From assembly GCF_022447245.1 (NCBI RefSeq), contig NZ_JAKVBC010000001.1:1-64000 (forward strand): DNA of 64,000 bases, written 5' to 3'. The DNA is from Kordia sp. (lineage in GTDB: Bacteria > Bacteroidota > Bacteroidia > Flavobacteriales > Flavobacteriaceae). The position numbers were made by a program, and so were the translations under genes. The notes beneath the pieces were generated by a model. It had not been told where the DNA came from and made no database searches. It saw only the letters and a list, made by a program, of their open reading frames with translations. Of the stretch, positions 37,044 to 46,329 are shown one piece after another. The first letter of the stretch is position 1. Each line of letters begins with the position of its first letter.

Positions 37044-37514
37044 ATGAAAGTGATTAATGAACAAATTGAAATTGACGGAATCGATAAAAAGATACTCCGT
37101 GCCTTGATGAAAGATGCGCGTACACCTATTTTAAGTATTGCGCGAAGCATTGGTATTTCTGGTGCAGCCGTACATCAAAGGCTTCGAAAGTTAGAAGATG
37201 CAAAGTTAATTGTAGGCTCTAAGTTTGTCATTAATCCAAAAGTTTTAGGTTATAAAACAATGGCATTTATTGGTGTGTATTTAGATAAAGCTATGCGAAA
37301 TCCAGATGCGGTGAAGGCTTTGGATCAAATTCCTGAAGTTATGGAAAGCCACTACACCACAGGAAATTGGTCGTTATTGATAAAGATTTTATGTAGAGAT
37401 AATGAGCACTTAATGCACATTTTAAATCACAAAATACAAGCTATCAAAGGCGTTTCTAGAACGGAAACGTTTATCTCTTTAAATCAACAAATTGATCGAC
37501 AGATTAAAGTATAA
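37044..37514 (+). CDS. Lrp/AsnC-family transcriptional regulator
   Basis: 156 residues. An N-terminal helix-turn-helix (LDKKILRALMKDARTPI-like start; ISGAAVHQRLRKLEDAKLI) is followed by a RAM/AsnC ligand-binding domain (GVYLD..., ESHYTTGNWSLLIKI). It senses an amino acid and probably regulates the saccharopine-dehydrogenase-like gene upstream or distant targets. Length is normal. Confidence 0.92.
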   Translation: MKVINEQIEIDGIDKKILRALMKDARTPILSIARSIGISGAAVHQRLRKLEDAKLIVGSKFVINPKVLGYKTMAFIGVYLDKAMRNPDAVKALDQIPEVMESHYTTGNWSLLIKILCRDNEHLMHILNHKIQAIKGVSRTETFISLNQQIDRQIKV

Positions 37515-37547
37515 TTTGCAAACGATATACATCTAAGCTTAACAAAA

Positions 37548-37589
37548 CATAAAAAACCAAATGTTTCTATACATTCAGTTTTTTTTATG
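37548..37589. terminator. weak bidirectional terminator
   Basis: CATAAAAAAC and GTTTTTTTTATG with an inner CAAATG/CATTC pairing form an imperfect stem between the convergent Lrp and peptidase genes. Confidence 0.45.
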
Positions 37590-37606
37590 CCTGTTTATAA
37601 TATAAG

Positions 37607-38317
37607 TTACCTCCGTTTCAAATATTTCATAAAATACACCAAGGTTGCCAAGGAGCCTAAAGCTGCAACCACATAGGTCCTGGCTGCCCATTTAAGTGCG
37701 TCTTGTGAACCAGCATATTCTTCTTGGGTTACCATGTTTTTATCTTTTAACCAACGTAAAGCTCTGTTACTTGCGTCGTATTCTACAGGTAAGGTTACAA
37801 AACTAAAAGCGGTTCCTGTTGCAAACATAATCAATCCAACGATTAAGATATTTTTTCCTATTGTTGTATCGCCTGCTACTTGTTGACTTGCTATCATTGC
37901 AGCACCTGCATAAATGACCCATTGCGAAAATTTAGATGCAATACTTACCAACGGTACTAATTTCGATCGCATCTGCAACCATTTGTAGGAACGTGCATGC
38001 TGAATAGCGTGTCCTACTTCATGTGCTGCAACAGCCGCGGCAGCTGCATTTCGCTCATGATATACAGCTTCACTAAGGTTTACCGTTTTATTTCTTGGGT
38101 TGTAATGATCGGTCAATCTCCCTTTTACATGTGTTATTTCCACATCTCTAATTCCATGATCTGCTAACATTTTTTCAGCGATTTGTGCACCGCTCATTCC
38201 ATTTCGTAAGTGTAGTTTTGAATAGTGTGCAAATTTGCTTTTGAGTTTATTACTCACAAAAATACTTACTAACATAATTACTCCTGCCAGTATAAAATAT
38301 CCGCTATCGTAGGTCAT
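37607..38317 (-). CDS. membrane zinc metallopeptidase (YugP-like)
   Basis: A 236-residue protein of the zinc membrane-peptidase family PF04298. Seen: an N-terminal membrane anchor, HEVGHAIQH (99-107, metal ligands H99 and H103, catalytic E100) and C-terminal membrane segments (about 126-175 and near 220). YPVEYDASNRA-like glutamate region (LPVEYDASNRALRWL) follows as expected for the third ligand. Substrate is unknown; membrane protein quality control is likely. Confidence 0.88.
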   Translation of the reverse strand: MTYDSGYFILAGVIMLVSIFVSNKLKSKFAHYSKLHLRNGMSGAQIAEKMLADHGIRDVEITHVKGRLTDHYNPRNKTVNLSEAVYHERNAAAAAVAAHEVGHAIQHARSYKWLQMRSKLVPLVSIASKFSQWVIYAGAAMIASQQVAGDTTIGKNILIVGLIMFATGTAFSFVTLPVEYDASNRALRWLKDKNMVTQEEYAGSQDALKWAARTYVVAALGSLATLVYFMKYLKRR

Positions 38318-38447
38318 AATCCATATTATTTATTTAATTAAAATACAAAAATCATACTAGTTTAATTTTTACTCAAAAAAGTACTTATTATACTTTGTAA
38401 TCGGAAACCACATTCCTCATTTATTAGACTTTACGATAAAAAATACA

Positions 38448-38474
38448 AAAACCTCGTCAAATAGTCGAGGTTTG
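38448..38474 (-). terminator. terminator of the 38506-39090 gene
   Basis: On the minus strand AAACCTCGACTATTTGACGAGGTTTTT forms an 8-bp stem followed by a T-rich tail. Confidence 0.7.
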
Positions 38475-38505
38475 CTTTATATGATTCTTTTATTGATCTC
38501 AGAAC

Positions 38506-39090
38506 TTAGTCACGTTCTACTTTACGCAAAGTAGCTTTTTGAAGAAATGTTGTATGGTAACTTATAACCGAAAGTTTTTCATCTCCTGTTTTTCTTGCAT
38601 CTGCTTTTTCAGTCACTGTAATTGAGAAGAAAACACGTCCATCATTATTAAATTCTACACGACTATTTAAGATTCTGTTATTAAGTTCGAATGTGCTAAA
38701 TAACGTTTGTCGCATATAATTAGCTCTTAATACTACTCCATTATTTTCATCCAAATCGTATAATCCTTTTTCTTGATCTACTAAGTTCAGCGTATACTTT
38801 CGTTCATCTTTTTTGTTTGAAACAATGTAAGCAAGCGTGTACGAGTATTTCATTGGATCGTCAGTTGGTTCAATAATCAGCTCCATTGGAACATTTTGCA
38901 AAACACCAGTAGCATCTGCTATATTTAGATTTCCAGCATAGGTTCCTACATATTCTTTTGGAAACGCATACTCAGTAGGAAATTCCTTGTCTTCAGAACT
39001 TTTTCCAGCACGCTCTTTTACTTGCTTTTTTTGCGCCATGACATTCGTGGTCATACAAACTAGCGCGATTAAAAAGACGATTTTTTTCAT
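38506..39090 (-). CDS. exported protein of unknown function, 194 aa
   Basis: A signal peptide (about 1-20, ending VMAQ) is followed by a charged linker and a single beta-rich domain (about 35-190) with YVGTYAGNLNI and paired hydrophobic strands, possibly a lipocalin- or calycin-like barrel. I do not recognise the family. It is transcribed from the same strand as leuS, 75 bp downstream of it would be antisense order, so here it is the gene following leuS's 3' neighbour space and has its own terminator. No catalytic motif seen. Confidence 0.6.
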   Translation of the reverse strand: MKKIVFLIALVCMTTNVMAQKKQVKERAGKSSEDKEFPTEYAFPKEYVGTYAGNLNIADATGVLQNVPMELIIEPTDDPMKYSYTLAYIVSNKKDERKYTLNLVDQEKGLYDLDENNGVVLRANYMRQTLFSTFELNNRILNSRVEFNNDGRVFFSITVTEKADARKTGDEKLSVISYHTTFLQKATLRKVERD

Positions 39091-39165
39091 TTTTTTATAA
39101 GTTTTTTACAATATAACAATTATATTTAAAAGTCACATAGCGATTATTATACCAAGTCTGCTATA

Positions 39166-41988
39166 CTAACCAACAATATTGATAATTCTTCCTGGAACTA
39201 CAATCACTTTTTTAGGAGTTCTTCCGTTTAATTGTGCTTGTGTACGTTCGTCTTCCAAGATAATTTTCTCGATTTCTTCTTTTGATAATTCTAATGATAA
39301 TTCTTTCTTGAAACGCATTTTTCCGTTGAACGACACTGGATATTCTTTTGAGCTTTCGACCAAATGTTTTGGCTCAAATTTTGGAAATTTCGCTGTAGCG
39401 ATAGAACCTTCGTTTCCTAGACGCTCCCATAATTCTTCAGCAATGTGTGGTGCATACGGAGAAACTAAAATCGTTAATGGTTCTAGAATTTCTCTGCTGC
39501 TACATTTTTGATCTGTCAATTCATTAACACAAATCATAAAGGTACTTACAGATGTATTGAACGAGAAATTTTCAATGTCTTCCGCTACCTTTTTGATGGT
39601 TTTATGCAAGGTTTTCAAATTGTCTTTTGTTGGTACTGCATCCGTTGCTTTTGACACACCTTCTTCTCCAACATACAACTTCCAAAGTTTCTTTAAGAAT
39701 CCAAAAACTCCTGTAATTCCGGCAGTATTCCAAGGTTTTGATTGCTCTAATGGCCCTAAGAACATTTCATACAAACGTAGACTATCTGCTCCATATTCCT
39801 CACAAATTTCATCTGGGTTTACAACATTAAACCAACGTTTTGACATTTTCTCTACTTCACGACCTACAATGTATTTACCTTCTTCTAAAATAAATTCAGC
39901 GTTTTCAAATTGCGGTTGCCAAGCTTTTAAATCATTTATATCTAATTCATCAGATGTGTTAATCATATTTACATCTACACGAATTTCATCTACTTCATGT
40001 TGGTCTTTTAAACCTTTAGACACATACGTATTTGTTCCAGTAATTCTATACACTAATGCACTCGTTCCTAAAATCATTCCTTGGTTGATCAACTTTTTAA
40101 AGGGTTCATCAACACCAACAAAGGCTCTGTCTTTTAGGAATTTTGTCCAGAAACGCGCATACAACAAGTGTCCTGTAGCATGTTCGCTTCCTCCAATGTA
40201 TAAATCTACATTTTCCCAGTATTTTAAAGCAGCTGAACTTGCAAAATCACCTTCACGAGCTGCTTTTTCCATATAACGGAAGAAATACCAAGAACTTCCT
40301 GCCCAACCTGGCATCGTATTTAATTCTAATGGGAATATAGTTTCGTTGTCAATTTTATCATTACCAACTACTTCATTTGTTTCCGTATTCCAAGCCCAAA
40401 CCTCAGCATTTCCTAATGGTGGCTCACCTGTTTCCGTTGGTAAGTATTTTTCTACTTCTGGCAATGTGATTGGTAAATGCTGTACATCTATCATTTGTGG
40501 CATTCCATTCACATAATACACTGGAAATGGTTCTCCCCAATAACGCTGACGCGAGAATACCGCATCACGCAAACGATAGTTGATTTTCCCTTTTCCAAAA
40601 CCGCGTTGTTCCATTTCATAGATCACGGTTTTCATCGCTTTTCTATAGGTTAAACCATTTAGGAAATCGGAGTTGGCAATTTTTACACCTTCTTTTTCAC
40701 TAAACGCTTCTTCTGAAATGTCTTCATTTTCAAAGATGTTTGGAATCTCTAAACCGAAATGTTTCGCAAAGTCATAATCACGTTGATCTCCACATGGAAC
40801 TGCCATTACGGCTCCTGTTCCATAACTTGCCAAGACATAATCTCCAATCCAGATTTGTATTTTTTCTCCTGTAAATGGATGCAATGCATACGCACCCGTA
40901 AAGACTCCAGAAATGGTTTTTACATCCGCCATACGTTCACGTTCACTACGTTTTGAAGTTGCTTCTACATAGTTTTCTACCGCTTCTTTTTGATCGGCAG
41001 TCGTAATTTTTGCTACTAAATCGTGCTCTGGCGCCAAAGTCATAAAACTTACACCGTAAATAGTATCAGGTCGTGTTGTGAATACATCAATATTTGCATC
41101 GTGCCCATCTACTTTAAACGTCACCATTGCTCCTTGCGAGCGACCAATCCAATTGGTTTGCGAATCTTTTAAAGGTTGTGGCCAATCAATCGTATTCAAA
41201 CCGTCTAATAAACGCTGTGCATACGCGGAAATTCGCATGCTCCATTGCGTCATTTTTTTACGTACTACAGGATGACCTCCACGTTCAGAAACTCCATTCA
41301 CGATTTCGTCATTCGCTAACACAGTTCCCAATGCAGGACACCAGTTTACTTCGGTTTCTGCTAAATACGTAAGTCTATATTTTAATAATATTTCTTGTTT
41401 TTCTTCTGAAGAATAATTGTTCCATTCCGCCGCAGCGAATACAGTTACATCATCATCACAAACTGCTTTTACCGTAGCATTTCCTTCTGCTTCAAATGTA
41501 GCTACAAGCGTGTCAATATGTTCCGCTTTATCTGTTTCAATATTATACCATGAATTGAACAATTCGATAAAAATCCATTGTGTCCATTTATAATATGCTG
41601 GCTCAGACGTACGTACTTCTCTACTCCAATCGAATGAGAAACCGATTTTATCTAACTGCTCGCGGTAACGTTTGATGTTTGTTTTTGTAGTAATTGCTGG
41701 ATGCTGTCCAGTTTGAATTGCATATTGTTCTGCTGGCAATCCAAAACTATCGTATCCTTGTGGATGCAATACATTAAATCCTTGATGACGCTTGTAACGC
41801 GCATAGATATCTGAAGCAATATAACCTAATGGGTGACCAACGTGTAATCCTGCTCCTGATGGATATGGAAACATGTCGAGCACGTAATATTTTGGTTTGT
41901 CAGAATTATTTTCGGCATGAAAGGTTCCGTTTTCTGCCCAATATTTTTGCCATTTGGCTTCAATTTCGTTGAAATTGTACTTCATCAT
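39166..41988 (-). CDS. leuS: leucyl-tRNA synthetase
   Basis: 940 residues, class I synthetase for tRNA-Leu. Seen: HIGH-type HVGH in FPYPSGAGLHVGHPLGY, the CP1 editing domain (about 230-430, TTRPDTIYGVSFM and GTGAVMAVPCGDQRD), KMSKS motif EKMSKR and C-terminal anticodon domain. The KMSKS motif is preceded by an insertion of about 60 residues (SKGLKDQHEVDEIRVDVN) typical of Bacteroidetes LeuRS. A full promoter TTG-N19-TAAATTTG lies just upstream. Confidence 0.96.
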   Translation of the reverse strand: MMKYNFNEIEAKWQKYWAENGTFHAENNSDKPKYYVLDMFPYPSGAGLHVGHPLGYIASDIYARYKRHQGFNVLHPQGYDSFGLPAEQYAIQTGQHPAITTKTNIKRYREQLDKIGFSFDWSREVRTSEPAYYKWTQWIFIELFNSWYNIETDKAEHIDTLVATFEAEGNATVKAVCDDDVTVFAAAEWNNYSSEEKQEILLKYRLTYLAETEVNWCPALGTVLANDEIVNGVSERGGHPVVRKKMTQWSMRISAYAQRLLDGLNTIDWPQPLKDSQTNWIGRSQGAMVTFKVDGHDANIDVFTTRPDTIYGVSFMTLAPEHDLVAKITTADQKEAVENYVEATSKRSERERMADVKTISGVFTGAYALHPFTGEKIQIWIGDYVLASYGTGAVMAVPCGDQRDYDFAKHFGLEIPNIFENEDISEEAFSEKEGVKIANSDFLNGLTYRKAMKTVIYEMEQRGFGKGKINYRLRDAVFSRQRYWGEPFPVYYVNGMPQMIDVQHLPITLPEVEKYLPTETGEPPLGNAEVWAWNTETNEVVGNDKIDNETIFPLELNTMPGWAGSSWYFFRYMEKAAREGDFASSAALKYWENVDLYIGGSEHATGHLLYARFWTKFLKDRAFVGVDEPFKKLINQGMILGTSALVYRITGTNTYVSKGLKDQHEVDEIRVDVNMINTSDELDINDLKAWQPQFENAEFILEEGKYIVGREVEKMSKRWFNVVNPDEICEEYGADSLRLYEMFLGPLEQSKPWNTAGITGVFGFLKKLWKLYVGEEGVSKATDAVPTKDNLKTLHKTIKKVAEDIENFSFNTSVSTFMICVNELTDQKCSSREILEPLTILVSPYAPHIAEELWERLGNEGSIATAKFPKFEPKHLVESSKEYPVSFNGKMRFKKELSLELSKEEIEKIILEDERTQAQLNGRTPKKVIVVPGRIINIVG

Positions 41989-42007
41989 GATCGTTTTTAA
42001 AGAAGCG

Positions 42008-42037
42008 CAAATTTAACGGTTATTGTATGAAAGACAA
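42008..42037 (-). promoter_or_regulatory. full promoter of leuS (TTG-N19-TAAATTTG)
   Basis: On the minus strand TTG, a 19-bp spacer and TAAATTTG match the Bacteroidetes consensus. The -7 box ends 20 bp before the leuS ATG. Confidence 0.7.
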
Positions 42038-42133
42038 AAGATTATTTGGTTGTTTACTCTTACATAATGTTTTATGTTTTTGTTCCTAACAGGCGTATCT
42101 ATTTTTTTCCTTTATTTTTACTTAAAAAATCAG

Positions 42134-42802
42134 ATGAGTTCTAAATACGAATACAATTATGTTCCTGTTGAAAATGATGTTCAAGATACTACTACGGAAG
42201 CATGGGTAAAATTATGTGAATATGTGGAAATAATTGCAGAAAAAGGACTTACAGAATTTAATCTTGGTGAAGCAATCGACGCAAAATATTGGAGTCATAT
42301 CCATACACTACCTCCTTCCATTGCTAAATTAAAAAAGGTTAAAAAACTATTTTTATATGGAAGTAACATTAAAAGAATTCCTCCTGAAATTGGTGAAATG
42401 GATGCTTTAGAAGAGTTTACACCGTACACTTCATACAATTTGCATTGGTTTCCCTATGAAATTACCAATTGCAAAAGATTAAAAAATAGCACTGTAAGTA
42501 CGAGAGCGTTATATGGAAATTATAAATACAGAAAACCTTTTCCTGACTTAAAAGACAATCCAGTAACTTATGATAAAGAAATGATTGCCTGTAGTGTTTG
42601 CAGCAAACCTATCAAACAATCTGAAACCGAGCAATGGTGGATTTCAATTGGCATCGCAACAGATGTGCTACCCTTATTAGTAAATGTATGTTCAAACTCG
42701 TGCAAAAAAGCACTGCCCAAGCCTGCAAAAGGGTATTTACAATATCCACACAAAGGCGCGAAAAATTTAGGTCAACCACCTCGAGATGAATGGTATAGAT
42801 AA
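42134..42802 (+). CDS. leucine-rich-repeat protein with C-terminal four-cysteine (zinc-like) domain
   Basis: 222 residues from the ATG at 42134 (MSSKYEYNY). Two LRR-like units (LPPSIAKLKKVKKLFLYGS, then IPPEIGEMDALEEF) occupy about 77-120. The C-terminal part has CSVCSKPIKQ and, about 40 residues later, CSNSCKKALP, a CxxC...CxxxC set that could bind zinc. An ATG at 42074 would add a 20-residue hydrophobic start; I prefer the later one because the extra part looks like leader sequence. Role is unknown; similar LRR-plus-zinc proteins in flavobacteria are uncharacterised. Confidence 0.6.
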   Translation: MSSKYEYNYVPVENDVQDTTTEAWVKLCEYVEIIAEKGLTEFNLGEAIDAKYWSHIHTLPPSIAKLKKVKKLFLYGSNIKRIPPEIGEMDALEEFTPYTSYNLHWFPYEITNCKRLKNSTVSTRALYGNYKYRKPFPDLKDNPVTYDKEMIACSVCSKPIKQSETEQWWISIGIATDVLPLLVNVCSNSCKKALPKPAKGYLQYPHKGAKNLGQPPRDEWYR

Positions 42803-42954
42803 GAAACTACAAGAATTAAGATGTCATTTATATTTCTTTAAACTATAAGAAAATTCTAGATACGTTCACTCATTAATCCATTGTGTTCACTCATCTGTGA
42901 TTTTTTATGAAATTATAAATCTTAGTTTTGAGTATACCAACGAATACTTTACAG

Positions 42955-43854
42955 ATGAAAAAGACAGTTCTTCTATTATTTTTAGCAATTCCTTTTTTAG
43001 GAATAAGTCAAACCGATTATCTAAGTCTATACCAAGAAGCAAAACAACTTGCTGAAAAAAACCAAGTAGATGCTTCGTATGTAAAATTTAAAGCTCTTGA
43101 GGAAAGAATTCCTAAAAGTGACACTTAATACGAACATATTGTTTGGTATAAAACCGCAACTGCAACGTATTTGGAAGAAACTAATCGTTACCAACAAGAT
43201 TATGATAAGTCTCTTGTATATGGTTTAGCTGCACTTGGCGACATCCGTAAAGGAAGATTTATGTTTGGAGAAAAATTTGCTAAACGCGAATATTTTATGA
43301 TGAAAAATATCATCGTTTCTCACTTTGGCTTGGGCAATTTTGAAGAAGGTAAAAAGTGGAAAGAAAAAATGTATGCTGCTCAAAAAGAAAATAAGCTTCC
43401 TGAAGGATTGGACACTTATTTCAATTTTGACTTTTTTAAGATCGGTGATAAAAATGTTTGGGGTTATGAATGGTTTGAAGAACTTCCAAAAAATAGATTC
43501 TCAAAAAGTTTTACCAAAGTCGTGTATTATGTGTGTACTACAAATCCTGACGGTTCTGATAAGGATCAATTGTACAGATTGCATGTATTAATGTTTCATT
43601 CATCAGATTCGAAGTTTGATCATGTATTAACAAAACGTCTTGAAACTGCTAAAAATGAATTTAGCGGAACACTGTATCAATATACATACCAAGAAGATAT
43701 TGATTTTAAGAAGCTTCAAAACGATGTCAAGGAAATTGTTAGTGGTAATATGAAATCAATTGAAGAGTATTTGGAGGAACAAAAAAGAAAAAGGAATCTT
43801 AGGAGAAAGAAAATTAAACTTTATAACCTTTTATATACGAATTCACTCTTATAG
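42955..43854 (+). pseudogene. exported protein gene broken by one nonsense codon
   Basis: From ATG at 42955 a signal peptide (ending GISQ, about 1-19) and TPR-like helices are followed by TAA at 43126-43128 (codon 58). The same frame continues without other lesion to TAG at 43852. The reconstructed protein of 299 residues looks periplasmic, with a TPR-like N-terminal part and a lysine-rich C-terminus. I do not recognise it. The stop could be a CAA or GAA mutated by one base; a sequencing error or a real nonsense mutation are both possible. Confidence 0.6.
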
Positions 43855-43957
43855 GCGTTTTTTTAGATATACCTGTTTTGAGTAACTGCACTTTTACATT
43901 TAAAATTCGATATTTATAATTATTAATTTATAATTTTACCTAATTAATGCACTGTTT

Positions 43958-44836
43958 ATGAGTTCTTCTTTTGAAAAATATCAAAAAAAACGATTGATTT
44001 CTTCTTATTTTTCTGTGGTATTGAGTACAACGCTAGTACTTTTTTTACTTGGAATTTTAGGATTGTTGGTTCTGAATACAAAAAAAGTAGCCGATTACTA
44101 TAAAGAACAAATTGCACTGACGGTATATTTGAAAGATAGTGCCAAAGATGTAGAAATTAAACAATTACAGAAGATATTGGCACTGGCAGAATATACTAAA
44201 TCTGCCGAGTTTGTCTCTAAAGAAACAGCTGCTGCTAATTTAACCGCTGATATTGGAGAAGATTTTGTAGCATATTTAGGAGAAAATCCATTGTTGAATT
44301 CGCTGGATGTATATTTGAAAACTGATTTTGTTTCTAGTAGTGAATTAGAAGAAATTGCTGCTGAGATTAGTGAAAAGAATTTTGTTGAGGAAGTAACGTT
44401 TGATAAACAATTGGTTTCTAAACTCAATGCCAATATTAAGCGTGTGGGACTTGGTATTTTGATTGCTTGTATCTTTTTTGCTTTTGTGGCTGCTTTGCTG
44501 ATTAATAGCTCTATTCGACTGTCTATTTATGCAAAACGTTTTACGATTAAAACCATGCAAATGGTTGGCGCTACTAAAGGTTTTATTCGCAGACCTTTTA
44601 TTTGGAATAGTGTAAAAATGGGACTTATTGCAACCATTCTAGCTTTAGGAGGAATGGCAGGCGCTTTGTATTATGCCGATAAATCACTTCCTCAATTGCA
44701 ACTAACAAGTGACACTACTAATATCGGAATTGTATTTTCAGGTATTTTAGTAATTGGCGTTTTGATTACCTTAATCAGTAGTTTCTTTGCAACGCAACGT
44801 TTCTTGAATTTACGTACAGATCAGTTGTATTATTAA
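43958..44836 (+). CDS. ftsX: cell-division permease-like protein FtsX
   Basis: 292 residues with the FtsX layout: one N-terminal membrane segment (about 22-45), an extracytoplasmic domain (about 46-165) and three C-terminal segments (168-190, 217-240, 262-282). FtsX works with the ATPase FtsE to activate peptidoglycan hydrolases at the division site. In Bacteroidetes ftsX is usually followed at once by DUF3098, uppP and truB; here an unrelated gene and a long gap intervene. Confidence 0.9.
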   Translation: MSSSFEKYQKKRLISSYFSVVLSTTLVLFLLGILGLLVLNTKKVADYYKEQIALTVYLKDSAKDVEIKQLQKILALAEYTKSAEFVSKETAAANLTADIGEDFVAYLGENPLLNSLDVYLKTDFVSSSELEEIAAEISEKNFVEEVTFDKQLVSKLNANIKRVGLGILIACIFFAFVAALLINSSIRLSIYAKRFTIKTMQMVGATKGFIRRPFIWNSVKMGLIATILALGGMAGALYYADKSLPQLQLTSDTTNIGIVFSGILVIGVLITLISSFFATQRFLNLRTDQLYY

Positions 44837-44873
44837 TTCTGTATTAAAAAATCATTACTTCCTCTTTTATTGA

Positions 44874-45005
44874 GTGTTTTTGATTATTGTCAATTTGGCG
44901 ACTTCTGAAGCTTTAGACAGAGGCTTTTGGATGCGATCGCTTTCGAGTGTTTTGTTGATTCCCGCGATGATTCTTACCATTAAAAGTCAACCGAAAAGGA
45001 ACTAA
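44874..45005 (+). pseudogene. possible remnant of a small membrane protein, 43 codons
   Basis: An open stretch beginning GTG and ending TAA at 45003-45005 encodes a hydrophobic start, an acidic turn and a hydrophobic C-terminal segment ending SQPKRN. It looks like the end of a small membrane protein rather than a whole gene. No ATG start or clear family. Confidence 0.3.
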
Positions 45006-45549
45006 TATCAAGGTTTTACTTTTAAATAATGTGATTTCAACACGACTTTAAATTGAATATATAATATTCGGTTAATTACAACTAATTTAATGATTTCATT
45101 GAAGTTTACAAAGATTTGTAGGTAGTCAAAACTGATTAAGGAGCAAAAGGTATCTTTTAAGATTGCACCATTTTTGAAGCTAATATTGGTTTCCCTTTTT
45201 ATTTACTAGTAATTTAAATAGTTTTCTAATGCGTTGTTCCTATTAGGAATACTTTTTTAGTGCATGCTGCTTTTATAATCATGATATTACGGAATTAAAA
45301 GTTAATACTTGTTTAAGAGACAAGTGAAAAAAATTCCATGTCAAGGAGAATAAGGCATTTCAATTTTTAACGATTCCCTTTTCAAAGATGCTTGATTTTC
45401 TAAACATTAACAAAATTTAACCCTTCATTATAAAATAATTAGGAAAATAGGCTGTTATATTTGTAACAATAAATCAACCCCAAAATTTATATGATGAAAA
45501 TATTTACGTGATTGAATAAGACATTTTAATTTTTAAAAAATTATAAATT
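45006..45549. other. 544-bp gap with no recognised gene
   Basis: AT-rich sequence without an ORF of coding character on either strand, without a convincing hairpin terminator or tRNA. It lies inside the normally compact ftsX-DUF3098 junction and may contain decayed sequence or an untranslated leader for the 45550 gene. Confidence 0.5.
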
Positions 45550-45909
45550 ATGAGAAGATTCACATTTATATTTTTAGGCATAGCACTTGTTGTATTTTTA
45601 GCATATTCGTTCAAGCCAGTAACTGCGGCTAAATCGGACGTTTGTGTACTTATTTCTGGAAAAATAGTTTCTATTAAAAAAGGAGCTTCTAACGATATAC
45701 AAATCCGATTGGAAAACGATAGTCATTATTACTATATCAATCGTGGTTTAGAGAAAGGAATAAATTTAGCGCAATTAAGTTCAAAAGTTTTAAATAAAAC
45801 CGTTACTTTGTATTGTCTGAACCGATGGACAATTGTCAATCCTGACGGAATTGTTCCGCATATTTCAAAAATGGAAAAAGGCACTACCGTTGTTTACAGC
45901 GAATTTTAA
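45550..45909 (+). CDS. small exported protein of unknown function, 119 aa
   Basis: A hydrophobic N-terminal signal or anchor (about 5-20) is followed by a compact beta-rich domain (about 30-115) with ISGKIVSIKKGASNDIQIRL, which could be an OB-like fold. I do not recognise the family. It interrupts the ftsX-DUF3098 junction, so it was probably inserted there. Confidence 0.6.
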   Translation: MRRFTFIFLGIALVVFLAYSFKPVTAAKSDVCVLISGKIVSIKKGASNDIQIRLENDSHYYYINRGLEKGINLAQLSSKVLNKTVTLYCLNRWTIVNPDGIVPHISKMEKGTTVVYSEF

Positions 45910-45963
45910 AACCTTTTTTATTTGATTTATGTTTCGGTTGACACTTTGTAAACTTGAGCGTAC

Positions 45964-46326
45964 ATGAAAAACAAAAAGTCAAAAAGCAACCGCAAGAAAG
46001 CAAAAAATACTCCACAACAAACGGAGCAAGTTGCTGCTACTAAAAATTCACCAAAAGTAGACAGCACGAGTCAACAACAAAAAGATACATTACAAGCTAA
46101 ACATGGATTTGTTTTTGGAAAGAAAAACTATATGTTCATGTTTATTGGTTTGGCTGTCATTGCTTTAGGTTTTATACTTATGGCTGGTGGCGGAAGTGAT
46201 GATCCAAAGGTCTTTAACGAAGACGTCTTTAGTACGCGTAGAATACACATTGCACCTATGGTTGTTATTATTGGATTTATCATAGAAGTGTATGCTATTT
46301 TGTTGAATCCGAATTCAGACTCCTAA
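45964..46326 (+). CDS. DUF3098 membrane protein
   Basis: 120 residues: a charged, Lys/Gln-rich N-terminal tail (1-50), then two membrane segments (about 57-74 and 97-115) with FGKKNYMFMFIGLAVIALGF before the first, the DUF3098 signature. Function is unknown. It precedes uppP by 3 bp and belongs to the conserved ftsX-DUF3098-uppP-truB cell-envelope cluster. Confidence 0.87.
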   Translation: MKNKKSKSNRKKAKNTPQQTEQVAATKNSPKVDSTSQQQKDTLQAKHGFVFGKKNYMFMFIGLAVIALGFILMAGGGSDDPKVFNEDVFSTRRIHIAPMVVIIGFIIEVYAILLNPNSDS

Positions 46327-46329
46327 TTC

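Noticed and set aside
39557-40276. A 239-codon plus-strand open frame inside leuS
   Set aside because: It is antisense to a fully conserved leuS and has low-complexity, Ser/Phe-rich sequence typical of shadow frames.
42074-42133. Hydrophobic N-terminal extension of the LRR protein as a signal anchor
   Set aside because: It depends on an ATG within the leuS promoter area, and the protein otherwise looks cytoplasmic with a possible zinc domain; kept only as an alternative start.
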